A DNA stretch of 64,000 nucleotides. Origin: Leptoclinus maculatus. Taxonomy: Eukaryota; Chordata; Actinopteri; Perciformes; Stichaeidae. The notes under the pieces are model-generated. The model was not told the origin of the DNA, made no database searches, and saw nothing but the letters and a program-made list of their open reading frames with translations. Positions 44,348 through 55,868 of the stretch are shown here, piece after piece. The DNA lies in the NCBI GenBank assembly GCA_032191485.1, contig JAVDOI010000118.1, positions 238,501 to 302,500 of the forward strand. The letters are read 5' to 3'. Each line of letters opens with the position of its first letter. Within the stretch, counting starts at the first letter, position 1. A program made the position numbers and the translations under genes.

Positions 44348-45568
44348 CTGAGATGTGCATTGAGAAGAGCCTCTTGCTCTTCAGATTGACCCCTTGTGGA
44401 GCACCGTGCCAGGACAGCGACTCTTCCAAAGCTGCAGAGGGCAGCAGTGCTCCACTCCTCCGCTCGGGCTCCATCTCGGAAGGAGACTTCCAGGCCAGCT
44501 CCACTCTGGGACAACAGACTGCAGGGTCTGAGGAGGATGCCAGGGCGGAACAGAGCCAGCCCTCCGGTGCTCAAGCACAAAGCTCGTCTTCTTGTGGGCA
44601 CAGCAGACAAGGCCACAGAGGCTCCACAGAGAGCCTCTCCTCCCAGTCAGGGGATCCGGCCTCACCCTCCGCCTTCCCCCGTAAAGCCCCATTCAGTCGG
44701 GCACGCCTACGCCTCCTGTCCTGTCGATCTATAGAAGAGCCCCGCGTGACCCCCGCTGTCAAGGATCGCGACCCGATACTCAAACACATCCTGAACTTGA
44801 TAAAGGACCAGGCTCTCACAACAGCAAGGTGACTGACCTCAAGTCTTCTTTCTTTCATTTGCGTTATTGTACCATACAGGGTTAAATCATCCAAATCTCC
44901 CTCCTGTAGCATCCTGCAGACCCTGTCCCTGAGCAAAGCCCAGGCTCTGAGCGTGTGCAAAGTCCTGGAGATGGTTCAGCAGTGTTTACGTTCCCTGGGA
45001 AAGCCACACCTCTTCAAGCACCCTGCATCCTGTTCCTACAAGAGCTGCTGGCATGCAGAAAGACTTCACAAGGTGCTTCTGTAGGACATGTTTTCACTCC
45101 ACGTGTGCACAACAGTCAATAGTTTCATGTTAATACTAGAGTCGAGCACAGTTCAGTTAGATATTTGTGATTTTGAACATCGTCGTCTGGAGTTATGGAA
45201 GAACAGTATAGATTTGTTTCTTAGATCCTAAACTAAAGAGATTGTAGTTCTGCTAAGATATATTGCTCTGACCTCTGGTGCTGACGACAGTATTGGAGGT
45301 GCCACATGGATAGTTCTCGTCAGTATTGATCAATATCTACTTTGATAGTTACACATCCTGTGGAATATCCGGTATATTTTGACAAGAAGCAAAATTTGGA
45401 GAAAAAAACGATTTAGCTCAAAATGTCTTTTTGCTTTGTCTGTTTCAGTTCTTTCTCTCAGTTGTCAGACAGCGGGCAGAAGCTAGGAGAGGAGGTGAGG
45501 TGCTCCTACCATCAGTTGGTGCTCATGCTGGTGGAGGCAGCACAAGGCTTCACCAGCCTCAATGAGAA
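44348..45568 (+). pseudogene. zzef1: ZZEF1 exons, Ser-rich linker and helical region
   Basis: Exon 44,348-44,828 is open: CIEKSLLLFRLTPCG, a low-complexity Ser/Gly/Gln linker, then FSRARLRLLSCRSIEEPRVT and a helical end. Exon 44,910-45,072 shows two 1-base losses: the ZZEF1-like CILFLQELLACRK lies in the +1 frame after CACCC (about 45,020), and the frame returns at AAAGACTTC (about 45,060). Exon 45,449-45,568 (QLSDSGQKLGEEVRCSYHQL) is open. Both losses sit in homopolymer runs. Confidence 0.7.
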
Positions 45569-46708
45569 GTAAGCTTCTGTCCTTGCAGCGCACCACGCTC
45601 ACGTTCATGACATTGCCATCAGGTAACATCAGACTCATTTCAGAAAACAAGGCCCCGCCCAGTGGGAATGAAATGCTTTTCCTATTGATAACAAATGCTG
45701 ATTCTAGCAAAAGATACAGCTTTCATTATTTCCTTTTTACAAATCAACAGTCCAAACTGCGCCTGAGTCTATTTCAGATCTCTTACAGTATAAAGGGATA
45801 GTTTGGATGTTTTTGAAGTGTGGTTGTATGAGGTGATTCTCCATCGTCAGTGTGTACCTATAGGAGATGGAGGTCGGCACGACACCAGTTTGGAGAAGCA
45901 GCCAGTACCAGCATGAGAGCAAACATGTATTTTAGACAACTAGAAAAAGTCCACCTAAGAAAATCTATATCGGTTTAAGTTTAATCTATATTTAGAACAT
46001 TTCCCCTCTTTATATTACGTCAGACAGCTCTTTCTGACACAGAACTGATGCTACTTCAATCAGTTAGTTAGTTTGTGATGAACAACTCCAGTGTTGTGTG
46101 AGGTCAAATGACTGATTTTGTCTTGTGGTCTTGAAGAAAGCATAGATAATGGCTTCAGTTCCCCGTCACAAAGGGCTGTCAAAGTCCAAAAGAAAATCAA
46201 AGTTCTGTGTCTGAACTTTCTGGGAACCAAATGTCACTTTGTGCTGAACCTGACTGCTCCAAATGCTTCTCTGCTCTGTGTTCTTTCCTACAACCATGCC
46301 AACAGCTCAGAGAAGCTGCACTTCTTTGAGCTACATGCTAACATTAGCATGCTGATATGCTGCTGTTCAGCAGGTGTAATGATTGCAATGTTCACCATTG
46401 TTGTGGCGTTTGTTAGCGTAAATTCACACGAAAGCGCTTGAAACACAGAAACATTTGTATTTAACAAGACAAACCCACACAGAGCCACACACAGTAACAG
46501 TTAAGACTGAGTAAGCTGCAGTAATATCTATTTACTCTGATAGTATAACCCAATCCCCAAAACCTGTCCGTCTAGAACACTGTGTGAGTTTTAAGTTTAA
46601 CAAGCTGTATTCAAGTCAATATTTGTTTCAATGTATCTTTCAAACCATAGGTAGGAAAGTATGATGACAGTAATACTGTGTACAAAATGTGCCCGCTTTC
46701 ATCCACAG
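45569..46708 (+). other. Intron with dispersed fish repeats; ZZEF1 exons missing
   Basis: Two segments resemble common fish repeats from memory: about 45,790-45,930 (GATAGTTTGGATGTTTTTGA) and about 46,310-46,420 (GCTACATGCTAACATTAGCA). The ZZEF1 exons that normally sit before the ZZ finger were not found. Confidence 0.5.
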
Positions 46709-46992
46709 ATGCACATGTTCATTGCACGCTACTGTGACCTGCTCAATGTCGTGATCTCCTGTGACGGCTGCGAGAGGATGGCACCGTGGCACCGCTACCG
46801 ATGTCTGCAGTGCATGGATATGGACCTCTGCCAGACCTGCTTCCTCAGAGTTCTACACGTCAGAACTGAGCAGTCAGAAGCAGATGGAGGGAGAGTCTTT
46901 GGACAGCAACACCTTGAGCCGGGCCTCATCCCTGCAGACACACTGCTCCCAACTCATCACTGATTGTTTGCTCAAGGGCCAGACTGGAAAAG
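46709..46992 (+). pseudogene. zzef1: ZZEF1 ZZ-finger exon fused to a distant exon
   Basis: The exon starts MHMFIARYCDLLNVVISCDG and carries the first ZZ zinc finger (CDGC...HRYRCLQC...DLCQTCF, all Cys/His ligands visible), a histone H3 tail reader fold. Right after CFL (about 46,848) the sequence switches, without an intron, to a much later ZZEF1 segment (QTHCSQLITDCLLKGQTGKG) in a different frame. The second ZZ finger and about 100 further residues are missing. The apparent donor after AAAAG is GC rather than GT (46,993). Confidence 0.75.
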
Positions 46993-47730
46993 GCAAGTCT
47001 GAACCAGCAACTGGTTAGCTTAGCTTAGCCTAAAAACTAGAAGCAGGGATCACAGGGATGATTCCTGGAGTTCACTGAACTGGACACATGTTTAAACAAA
47101 CAAAACACTATGATGTGCTAATTAAAGCGCTTTAGAGATTGATATATCTTTTCAAAGGGACAGCTCACCCCAAAAACAAAAATACATATAAAGCAGCAAA
47201 GAAATACATTTGAAAAACTCAACAGCAATGTCTCTGTCCAAAAGTCATGACCCGGTTACTCAAGATAACCCACAGAGCTGGTTGAAGCTGCTCACTGCAG
47301 GTTTGTATTTCTGAGGGTGGACTGTCCCTTTTTGTCTTTGGACAGAGCTGGCCTTACTGTTTCCCCCCTACTTCAAGTCTTTATTCTAAGCTAAGGTAAT
47401 AGCCTGCTAGCTCTAGCTCTATGTTTAGTGTACGGATGCAAGATTGGTATTGATCGTAACTTGGCAAGAAAACGAGAATGCGTATTTCCCAAATAGCAGA
47501 ATTATTCCTTTAAACAAACGCTGGCCTTGGGAGAGATAAGTTTCCTCCATCTCTTCATTTTTCACACATTTTTTCTTCGACCTGGGTTCAACAATTCATT
47601 TGATCACCACAATGCAGTATTTTGTAGAGTTGTAAACGAGGGTTGCTTCATTTCTTATCCATGTATCTCATGGTATCTCAGGTTCTTCTGACCTGTATTC
47701 TTTATGTTTTGTTCTTTTATCTCCACGTAG
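46993..47730 (+). repeat. Intron with an inverted pair of a teleost repeat
   Basis: About 47,015-47,160 and 47,330-47,515 are related in opposite orientation (TTAGCTTAGCCTAAAAACTA versus the complement of TTATTCTAAGCTAAGGTAAT). The right arm, with GCGTATTTCCCAAATAGCAG and ATTCCTTTAAA, is a well known fish dispersed repeat (from memory). No exon. Confidence 0.6.
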
Positions 47731-48622
47731 GACTCCGTTCCTCAGCCTTGCTCGCTCTGCTGTCGTCCAATGAATCAGCTTCCGATAGTGAACTGTGTCC
47801 AGTCTCTCCAGAGTCCTCACAGGAGCTCAGTACAGCCACTGACACCTCCTCTCTCCCTGGCAGCACTGCAGCAGTCTGCTCCCCGAGGTGAAAAACATCA
47901 CAAGATAATATGAAGGTTGAAGGATCATTACAGAGGCAGAATGTAGAAAAGTAGAATAGAGTAGACATTTGTACCAGACACATCTCTAAATATTGCAAGA
48001 ATAGATGTATAATGATGAGTCAACCTACTCAATCGTTGTTATCCTCTCACCACTAGAGTAGACCATTAGGTAAGGAGGAAAAGGAAAGGAGCTGGGCTCT
48101 CCTCCCCCTGCTCCTTCAGAGGTTTCGTCCCCCCCCCAAAGCTCTGCAGAGGAAGAGAAAAAGAAGCGAGTTGCCCAAGACACCCTGGACTCCTCCAGCC
48201 TCAGCCAGACGCCTTCTGTGTCCAGCGAGGACTCCCTCTGTCCTGTAGTCCCACGTAAGCACTGAGACTACCTCCAGCAGCTCTGATTGTGTTCATTAGT
48301 GGTTGTAACTATCCCTTAAGTTTCTGCTTTAATCATATATGTTGTTGTTTTACCTTTCTCAGCTTCAGAGTCCGGTCCAGAAACAGTCAACTCTGCAGCA
48401 TCTGACGTTGTCAAGGAAGCAGACGAGAGGCTGCCCCAGGTTCCCTTCAGGAGCATGTGTTTTCAGAGTGCTCCAGAGAGAGGGTCCTGGGACGACTAGC
48501 AGCCATGCTGACACCAATTCCACCTCAATCATCAGCCACCTACTGCAGACCAGCCAGGACAATGGCTCTCCTGATGCTGGGTTCTCTCCTTGGCCCTTAA
48601 AGGCCTCTACAATACCCTGAAG
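47731..48622 (+). pseudogene. zzef1: ZZEF1 exons including a second fused exon
   Basis: Exons: 47,731-47,887 (LRSSALLALLSSNESASDSE), about 48,090-48,254 (AEEEKKKRVAQDTLDSSSLS) and 48,363-48,622. In the last exon EHVFSECSRERVLGRLAAML (about 48,445-48,505) is joined without an intron and out of frame to a far downstream segment (ISHLLQTSQDNGSPDA, then WVLSLALKGLYNTLK one frame later). More than 200 residues of normal ZZEF1 are missing between. The second exon has a C9 run near 48,128. Confidence 0.7.
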
Positions 48623-48738
48623 GTACCTGCCATTACCTAGGAATCTTCGATGTGGTTCTTGGCTCGGAACAACTATCTTAGATCATATAAGATTCTTCCA
48701 GAGGTGGTGTTCTCATTCTGTTGTGTCCTCTTGGGTAG

Positions 48739-50362
48739 AAACACGGAGTAGAGCGAGCTCAGGAGGATATCCGGCAGTCGGGACTGACCCAGCTGCTGGT
48801 GAGGAAGTGCAGCAAAGGGACGGGCTTCAGCAAGCTGTGGTTGCTGCGAGATCTAGAGATCCTCTCCATCATGCTGTACTCCTCCAAGAGGGAGATCCAC
48901 TCCATGGCCCAGGACCCAGAGCGAGACCAAAGAGAGCAGGACAAGGAGCACGACTCTGACCACTCCAGCTGCTGCGCTGACGACACCGACGTCAGCAAGC
49001 CCGACCCCTTAGAGGGCCTCGATGAGGAGACCAAGATTTGCTTCCAGGTGACGAGGGATAGTGTTTATGACATGTGCAGCGAAACTTAGAGTGGTGTGTT
49101 AATCTCAAGTTTAATTTCAATGCAGATCACCCACGATGCCTTAAACGCCCCTCTGCCCATCCTGCGAGCCATGTACGAGTTGCAGATGAAGAGAACTGAC
49201 TCCTTCCTGGAGGTGCAGAAGAGGTCAGCAGAGACTTTCTTTTGAATTGACTTTCTTCATACGATCCACCGTTGTATAGGTCATACTGCCTCTCAGTCAA
49301 TGGTTGTGCCTTTGTGTTATTTTCAGATTCGATGGAGAGGAGATTAAAACAGATGAGACAATCCGGACGTTGGCTCAGAAGTGGCAACCCACCAGGCGGC
49401 CTCGCTCTGAGGAGAGGAACACTAAGGCCGTGGACACTGATGTGATTGTGGTGTCATGCGTGGTGAGTTGTTTAAAAATGTGACCTGAAACAGCTTTTTC
49501 TTTTTTTGTTACAAGTCCATAATTAAAGGAGCAATCTATTAGAGATGGATGAAATGATGTTTTGCACACAAAGGGTCAAGGAGAGTATTCCCATGCCATC
49601 CAAAGTTTAGAACTATTTTATTATGAACTTCCAACACGGAGGTTAAAAGCACTACTTACAGATGGCAGTTTGGCACATTACCAATTTGTTTTATTTTGTT
49701 GTATTTGTCAAAATTCTGACGTATCCCCATCATCGCCCTCCTCCCACAGTCTAAACCCAGCCACTGTGAAAAGGCCACCGAGGAGGTCAACGTAGTGGCC
49801 CAGAAGCTCATCACTAATTCAGAGAGCGACCTGCAGCTCAGCTACGCCGAGCAGAGGCGCACCAAAAGTTCTGCTCTCTTGCGCAAGGAGCTGGATGTGC
49901 GAAGCAATCGGGCAGTTCGCCAATACCTGGTGAAGGTCAACCAGGCCATCGGCACGCTGTACGCCCGCCACGTGCTGGCCTCGCTGCTGGCCAACTGGCC
50001 CGCGGAGGCGGCATTGAGCGAGGAGGCCCTGGAACTGAGCGGTGCCTCGCACATGGCCTACATCCTGGACATGTTGATGCAGCTGGAGGAGAGGCCGCTC
50101 CGGGAGAAGGTGGGCGGAAGGCAGGAGAATGTGGAGTTTGTCTTATGTGATTTCCACATATGATACATTACTGGTGTTTTGTGCATTAACGTGATCATAA
50201 TAATCCGTTAATAAATAGATTCTCCAGCGGGTGCTGAAGGGTTGCAGCCAGAGTATGCTGTGCAGTCTGTCCCTCACTGCTTGCCAGTTCATGGAGGAGC
50301 CAGGGATTGCTGTGCAGATCAGAGTCCAAACACCCATATATGACAACAACACCAACTTTGAG
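48739..50362 (+). CDS. zzef1: ZZEF1 exons, C-terminal region, open
   Basis: Five intact exons: 48,739-49,047 (LLVRKCSKGTGFSKLWLLRD ... PLEGLDEETKICFQ), 49,126-49,223 (DALNAPLPILRAMYELQMKR), 49,327-49,462 (TIRTLAQKWQPTRRPRSEER), 49,750-50,109 (NSESDLQLSYAEQRRTKSSA ... HVLASLLANWPAEAALSEEA) and 50,219-50,362 (LTACQFMEEPGIAVQIRVQT ... YDNNTNFE). All have canonical sites and high similarity to ZZEF1. The second CUB-like module that should follow NNTNFE is missing. Confidence 0.85.
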
Positions 50363-50821
50363 GTGCGTAAACTGCCTGTCATGTAATGTTCATTAAGTTA
50401 AAGCTGCATTCATCAATATTTGTCTAGTTACAAATTCTCCCTCTGCAGTTCCCCTCAGCTCTTCTGGATGTTTAAAAAAATAAAAATAAATGTAATATAT
50501 CTTTCAGCTCATTGTTTTTGTTTTATAGTCAGCAACTTTATAGTTTTGGTTCACTCTCAACAACCTCATTTCCAGCCCCAGCAGCAAACCAGCTCTGATC
50601 AAACCACTGTACGCTACCTACCCAGCACCAAGCCGCAGACAAAGTTAGCAACGAGCTAACAACTAGCTAGCAAGAAGAGAGGCTATTGGACTTTCGTTCA
50701 TCATGTTTCCAGAATGGTGTCTTCAGATGAATCCTGAACATGCTGTTGACACTGCTTGATTTTCTCTCTCCTGCACTGTATTTCACTCACATACTTTGTT
50801 GTTGTTGTTTTAATTGTGTAG
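50363..50821 (+). other. Short intron replacing several ZZEF1 exons
   Basis: Only 459 bp separate NNTNFE from the terminal exon. Normal ZZEF1 has about 200-250 residues in between (from memory). No trace of them is seen here. Confidence 0.6.
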
Positions 50822-50902
50822 GCTCTGAAGAACATCGCTGCCATCAGCCTGGCTATCAATTACCCCAATAAATCTACCAAACTACTCAACATGTCCCCTT
50901 GA
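50822..50902 (+). CDS. zzef1: ZZEF1 terminal exon and stop
   Basis: After a GTGTAG acceptor the exon reads ALKNIAAISLAINYPNKSTK, LLNMSP and a TGA at 50,900, the conserved ZZEF1 C-terminus. The 3' UTR follows. Confidence 0.85.
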   Translation, partial: ALKNIAAISLAINYPNKSTKLLNMSP

Positions 50903-52895
50903 GAGATGCCCTGAGAGACGGGAGGAGAACAACCGTAAGGGGCCACATCCTGACTCAGCTGGTTTCACTTTGAACAAGAAAGGGAGAGGTGACCATCCAG
51001 TGCTTTCCTTCTTAAAGGACCCACCTCCACTCCGGTAACTCTCTGCAGTAACTCTGGACAGGAGCTGTGGAGGGGTCCTCAAAGAGCCCTTTCCACACTT
51101 ACTCACAATCCTTTTTGCCTTAGGTTGAACCGGTATAGCAGCATGTGCATTCAATGGAACAGGAACAATTGCGGGGTCTGTATTTTATTATTTTTTTTTT
51201 ACTTGACCTTCAAGGGAAAGTATACTCCTTTTTTTCCGCCCCTTCCTTTTTCCTCCTAAACAGCAGCCACCACTGGGTTGCATAGTTGATCATGGTGAAA
51301 ACAGGTCACCATGGCGACGTACATGTCCCAGTGGACATGTAGAGCATCCTAAAAACACTGTCCAGGACAGTGGAGTCTCATTATTCACCATGGAGAGAAA
51401 GTACTGACCCACTCGCTCATTCCACTCCTTCCTTCCTTATATTTGATCTCCACTTCCTTTCTATTTCTACCCACCTTCTCTCCTTCTTCCTTCCCTGTTC
51501 ACTTCTGTCCTTTTCAGACAACAGAATTAATGACGGTATGTTTTTCAGGGCTCCTGTTGAAGGGAAGGATCCGTGCATCGTCACAGATATCCGAAACATA
51601 TATGTGACCTGCAACGTTCTGTCACGACAGGTGTAATGTGCACTAGAACCCACAGGATGAAGATGATACTCAAATAGCCATAGTCTTTGCATAGGATGAG
51701 AATTAACTTTACAGCTGAGGGACAACTGTGATAACATACTATTGCAATGCATTCCTGTGTGTTATTCTATCAATATGTTGAAGTATTTTCACTCCATTAC
51801 TAGTGAATGAATGAAAGACTTTTGACTTTTATTTTGATGTCAAATGATGAATAACAGCCAAAAACAAAAATCATTGAAAACTTCTGAATCTCTTAAAGGC
51901 CTTCAGTTGTATCCGCTGATTTATTTATTAATTATTATTATTTTATCTAGTGCATAAAGTTCAACGCTTTATGAAAGTCCTGATTTATTTTTCCCTGCAG
52001 TGAATGAAAAGCTGAATTCTGAATCACAGATGGACCGTCTTTCCCTCACATCACTGACAAAGACTTGATGGGCCGTCAATGTTAAGAATTGAAGTTTGAC
52101 ATACTGATAAAGACACATGAAGGTGACTGTAACATAGACACATTATCCCACTTATTCACGAGTACCACATCTCGTGTTTCGTGAGCTGGGAGAGTTGAAT
52201 TCTGTAATGATGAATTACCTCATCTTTTGTAATTACACAGGTAATTGGTGGGACACTTCCTGAACTGTTGAACGTGTCTCTTCACATTACACTAACCCCG
52301 TGTTTTATTGAAGCTGAGATCCACCGGTGTTCACTTCCACAGAGATCAGTCATGTACTTTCAAATCTAAAGTTTTAAAGGGGAGCGAGTTGTTGGGGGGG
52401 CTGTTTTCCAATCATTACTGTATTCATTTCAAATGGAGAGATTATTTTAGTTGTTGGAAGTCATGGTGGTTTATAGCAAAGAAACCAATCATTGTGAGCC
52501 ATGAAACCTCTCTGAGAGAGCTCCTGGTAGAGCTCCTTCTCCGTCTGTCACATATCAGATAGCCACCCGACGACAAGCTGGAACAGAGGAAACCTTGACA
52601 CTTCGTTCTGTTTTTTTATTTTTATTTTTTACTTTTATTTTCGAAATGGTCCCTTTCAAGGACCGTAGAATAGCTCGGTGGTTTTGTTTACACAAACATC
52701 AGCTGCGGCGAGGAGAGAGGAGGAGACACATGGCCTCCATCTGGCTTCTACGACGCCTCACCTATCTACAACGTGCCTATGGTTAAAAATGAAGCAATCA
52801 TAATTTAACTTGTGTTAGCCGAATAGTTATTAATTCTATTTTAAAAGAGAAATATATTGTTTGATTTGAAGTTTTTTGTAACTTTTTACTTTTAA
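50903..52895 (+). other. ZZEF1 3' UTR and intergenic sequence
   Basis: T- and C-rich patches but no gene. Open frames on either strand (for example 51,370-51,636, 51,752-51,417) have no recognisable domain. A TTAA at 52,892-52,895 starts the right inverted repeat. Confidence 0.5.
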
Positions 52896-54270
52896 CCTTC
52901 CTTACCCGAGAGCCCCCCCACCAGGGGCTTTTGGTACCGAGCAGAACCGAGCAGAACCGAGCCAGTACCGAAGAAAGCAATTTTCAGTAACAAATACAAT
53001 GAATCTACAAAAATGTAGCATACCGTTTTAACGAACAACTTCTCATGAACAGAAGCATGTGTAACACTTTACACACTCAAAACACAATAAAACACGATCT
53101 ACGATAACCTTCCTAGCCTCCTGCTAAATTTCGTCACTTTTTCGCGTTCATTTTCCAGAGATACGCAGCCAAAAACGTCCACCGAAAGACATTCCTTTAG
53201 CTCCTAAGTTAAAGCTACCTAGTTAGCAACATTAGCTTTCGACCCGGCTTCGAATGTACATTTCGGATTTACTCTCCGGCAAACCGTTCAAACGTACCCC
53301 GGGAAAGAGCACCCCCGGCAGCCATCACCCCGCTGAAGAATTCTGGTTCTGGACTCACCATTTCGAAGCAAAATTATTAAAGAAGTCCTCAAAAATCCAT
53401 TTCGACAGCTGAATCGCCATTTGCCATCTGTTTTCAGTCTAATAAAGTTTCCTTGAATGAAGGGGGGGTCAAATAAGCCCGTGGGACCATGTTTCACATC
53501 AAGTAGGCTTATGCTTTTACGCAGGGTCTCGGCTGCGTAAATCGGCATTTTCTGGAAAATTATCCTCTCGAATACAATTCCGTTGACACCACGTCATTGG
53601 CCAGATCCAAACACGTGTTTAGCGATGTCATACGAAGAAATCGACCAACCAGAGGCTCAGCAATGGCGCAATACACACACACACTATAGCGCATGGAGCC
53701 GTGGGTCGGCGGGCCAAGAGGCTTTGGAGACGGTTCTAGTTCTCCAAAATGATTTCTAACTGCTGTATGTGATAGATTGTGCATGTAGAAGGATAAAGGA
53801 AGTTAAATATATAGTTATTTAGGTTGTAAAAGTACAATGGAAGAGCTGGAGAGGCTGTTTCTCAAATGACGACCTCTCGTGACCTCTCCTACGTTTATGT
53901 CTCTAGCTCTGGCCTACTTCACTCTATTCACTCCAATTATTTTGTGTATGACTACTGCCATCGTTTGCTATGATGCTGGATGGTTTCAATAGGCGTTCAA
54001 TAGCCTCATTTAATATAGTATTATCAATAATAATGCTTTTTCACCATGCGAATTTGACATTTTTCAAAATGGAGCTGTGTTCCATCTTCATCTGCTATTA
54101 ACCAGTAACATATACACAATATGTACACAATTCGTATGAGTAAACCCTTCTAACTGTTATAAATCCATTGAAATTTTTCAAAAAGACCTTGTAGTTAGAG
54201 AGTAAGGCCCCTTTGAGTATGGGTATAGTATTTTCGAGCAGAAGCCACAAAAGGCCTAGGGTCGTAAAGG
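52896..54270 (-). repeat. TTAA-flanked repeat, right copy (piggyBac-like?)
   Basis: Reverse complement partner of 22,049-23,270, more complete at the CTCGGTACC end. It begins CCTTCCTTACCCGAG after TTAA and ends GGGTCGTAAAGG with TTAA two bases beyond, so both ends carry short inverted CCTT...ACCC sequences next to TTAA, the target of piggyBac transposons. The equivalent of the ATGGATT...ATGGTGAGT segment is at about 53,350-53,402. There is no transposase. Confidence 0.5.
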
Positions 54271-55868
54271 TTTTAATGTTGGTTTCTTTTTCGCGAGGAT
54301 GCTTGATATTTGAGGCTGACTAATTTGAATGTACATATCTGTGAATATGAATTGCACAGGGGAAAAAAAGACTTTGATATCAATCCCTTACAAATATAAA
54401 CTCTATTGGGCACTGACAGATGGACACTTGATTCTGATTTTGTATGCATGGCACATTGAAGGTAAAAACAAAACAAGAAATAACTCGTACTGCTTGGGTT
54501 GAAACGTGATCCATTTCTAATAAACAATAGAAATGACTGAAATACAACCTCTGCTGTCATCTTCATCTTCTCATGTGTAGGCTCAACCGAGAATGTCTGT
54601 GCACGGACAGATAATGCATCGATCACTCGGTCGGCGTTGATTAGAGCTCACACACTCACTCCCAGCAGATACTGTTCTCAGTGATCCAACACCAACGTCA
54701 ATAGTTCTTGTTCACGCTGCTTCGAGCCCTTTAACCCTTGAGGAAAACCAGTACATCTCCCCATTTATTCAGACAAATGGCTCCTTTCTGCAATCTAAAA
54801 GTCCATTTCTGTGTTTTCTGCCCAAGCTGAACATTGGTAGGCCTTCTGTTTATTCAGTCTCACTGGGTTTGACCTCAAATTCCCCTCAGCTCCGGCTCTG
54901 CCCCCTGTATCTCTGCCCTGCCTGTAGTCTGGAGTCTCTGGGACGGTGCTGATGATGGGACTGACGATCACTGGGGCGGTAATGACATCAAATAGAGCAA
55001 ATATTCAATAAGGCTTCAGATGATTCACTGCTCCTCTGCACCACCAAAGCCCCTACACCGGAGTGAGTCGGCTCTCCTGCTCGTCTCCCCTCTGCTTGTT
55101 TTTCACCCGGGATCCCAGTGCTCTCATTCACTTGATGTGAAAAGAAGCAGCAGCAGTGAAGTTAGAGAGGCAAACATGAAAAGGCTTTCAAGTGCCTGTG
55201 ACGTCACAATACGGGGATGTCGTGGTGAAGCTGGGCGATGCTTTGTTCAGATTAGACATTAGACTTTGGTTAGTGATGTACTGTCCATCACAAAGTCACA
55301 CATTCTGAACGTGCAGTATTGAGCTGTTTGAAATGTAAAAAGAAAAGCTAATGTTCTATATATAATTATATTTAGTTATATATATATATATTTGTGTTAA
55401 ACATTTTGTTTCAAAATGCCCTTTTTATTTTTCTTCTCTTATCAAATTTCGAACCAGAACGACAACGTGTATCCTCGCGACTGCTGACGGAAAGTAGTCT
55501 GTAGTTCATCCTGAAAGTCTGCTTAACAACAAGTGTATTGTTGGCTAGGTGCCAGTTTGTTTACGTTGAGCTGGACTGCGTTGAATGATGGAAGCTCAAG
55601 AGGACCGTGAGCCGGACCCCATAGACCAGACCTGGGCATTGTACGGCCTCCAATGACGGCTGTTGCCGTCATTGGGAAATTAGGAATAAAACATAAATAA
55701 GTGTACAACATGCACAGAACAGAGCTGCTTTTATTTTAAGGGCGACTTCTGTTGTTTTTTTTCTTCTCAATTGACGTACGTCAGTACGTTAGTGAACGTG
55801 CAGCAGCAGCGTCACTGCAACGTGTTGGTGAACTGAGTTTAAGATGTGTTAGCTGTTAGCCCTCAAAC
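54271..55868. other. Intergenic, nothing recognised
   Basis: No domain-bearing frame, splice-flanked exon or clear repeat. A short TA run lies at about 55,365-55,392. The frame 55,020-55,262 has no recognisable content. Confidence 0.5.

Noticed and set aside
55020..55262. Possible small protein-coding gene
   Set aside because: No recognisable domain, conservation clue, splice context or polyadenylation signal; length is within chance expectation.
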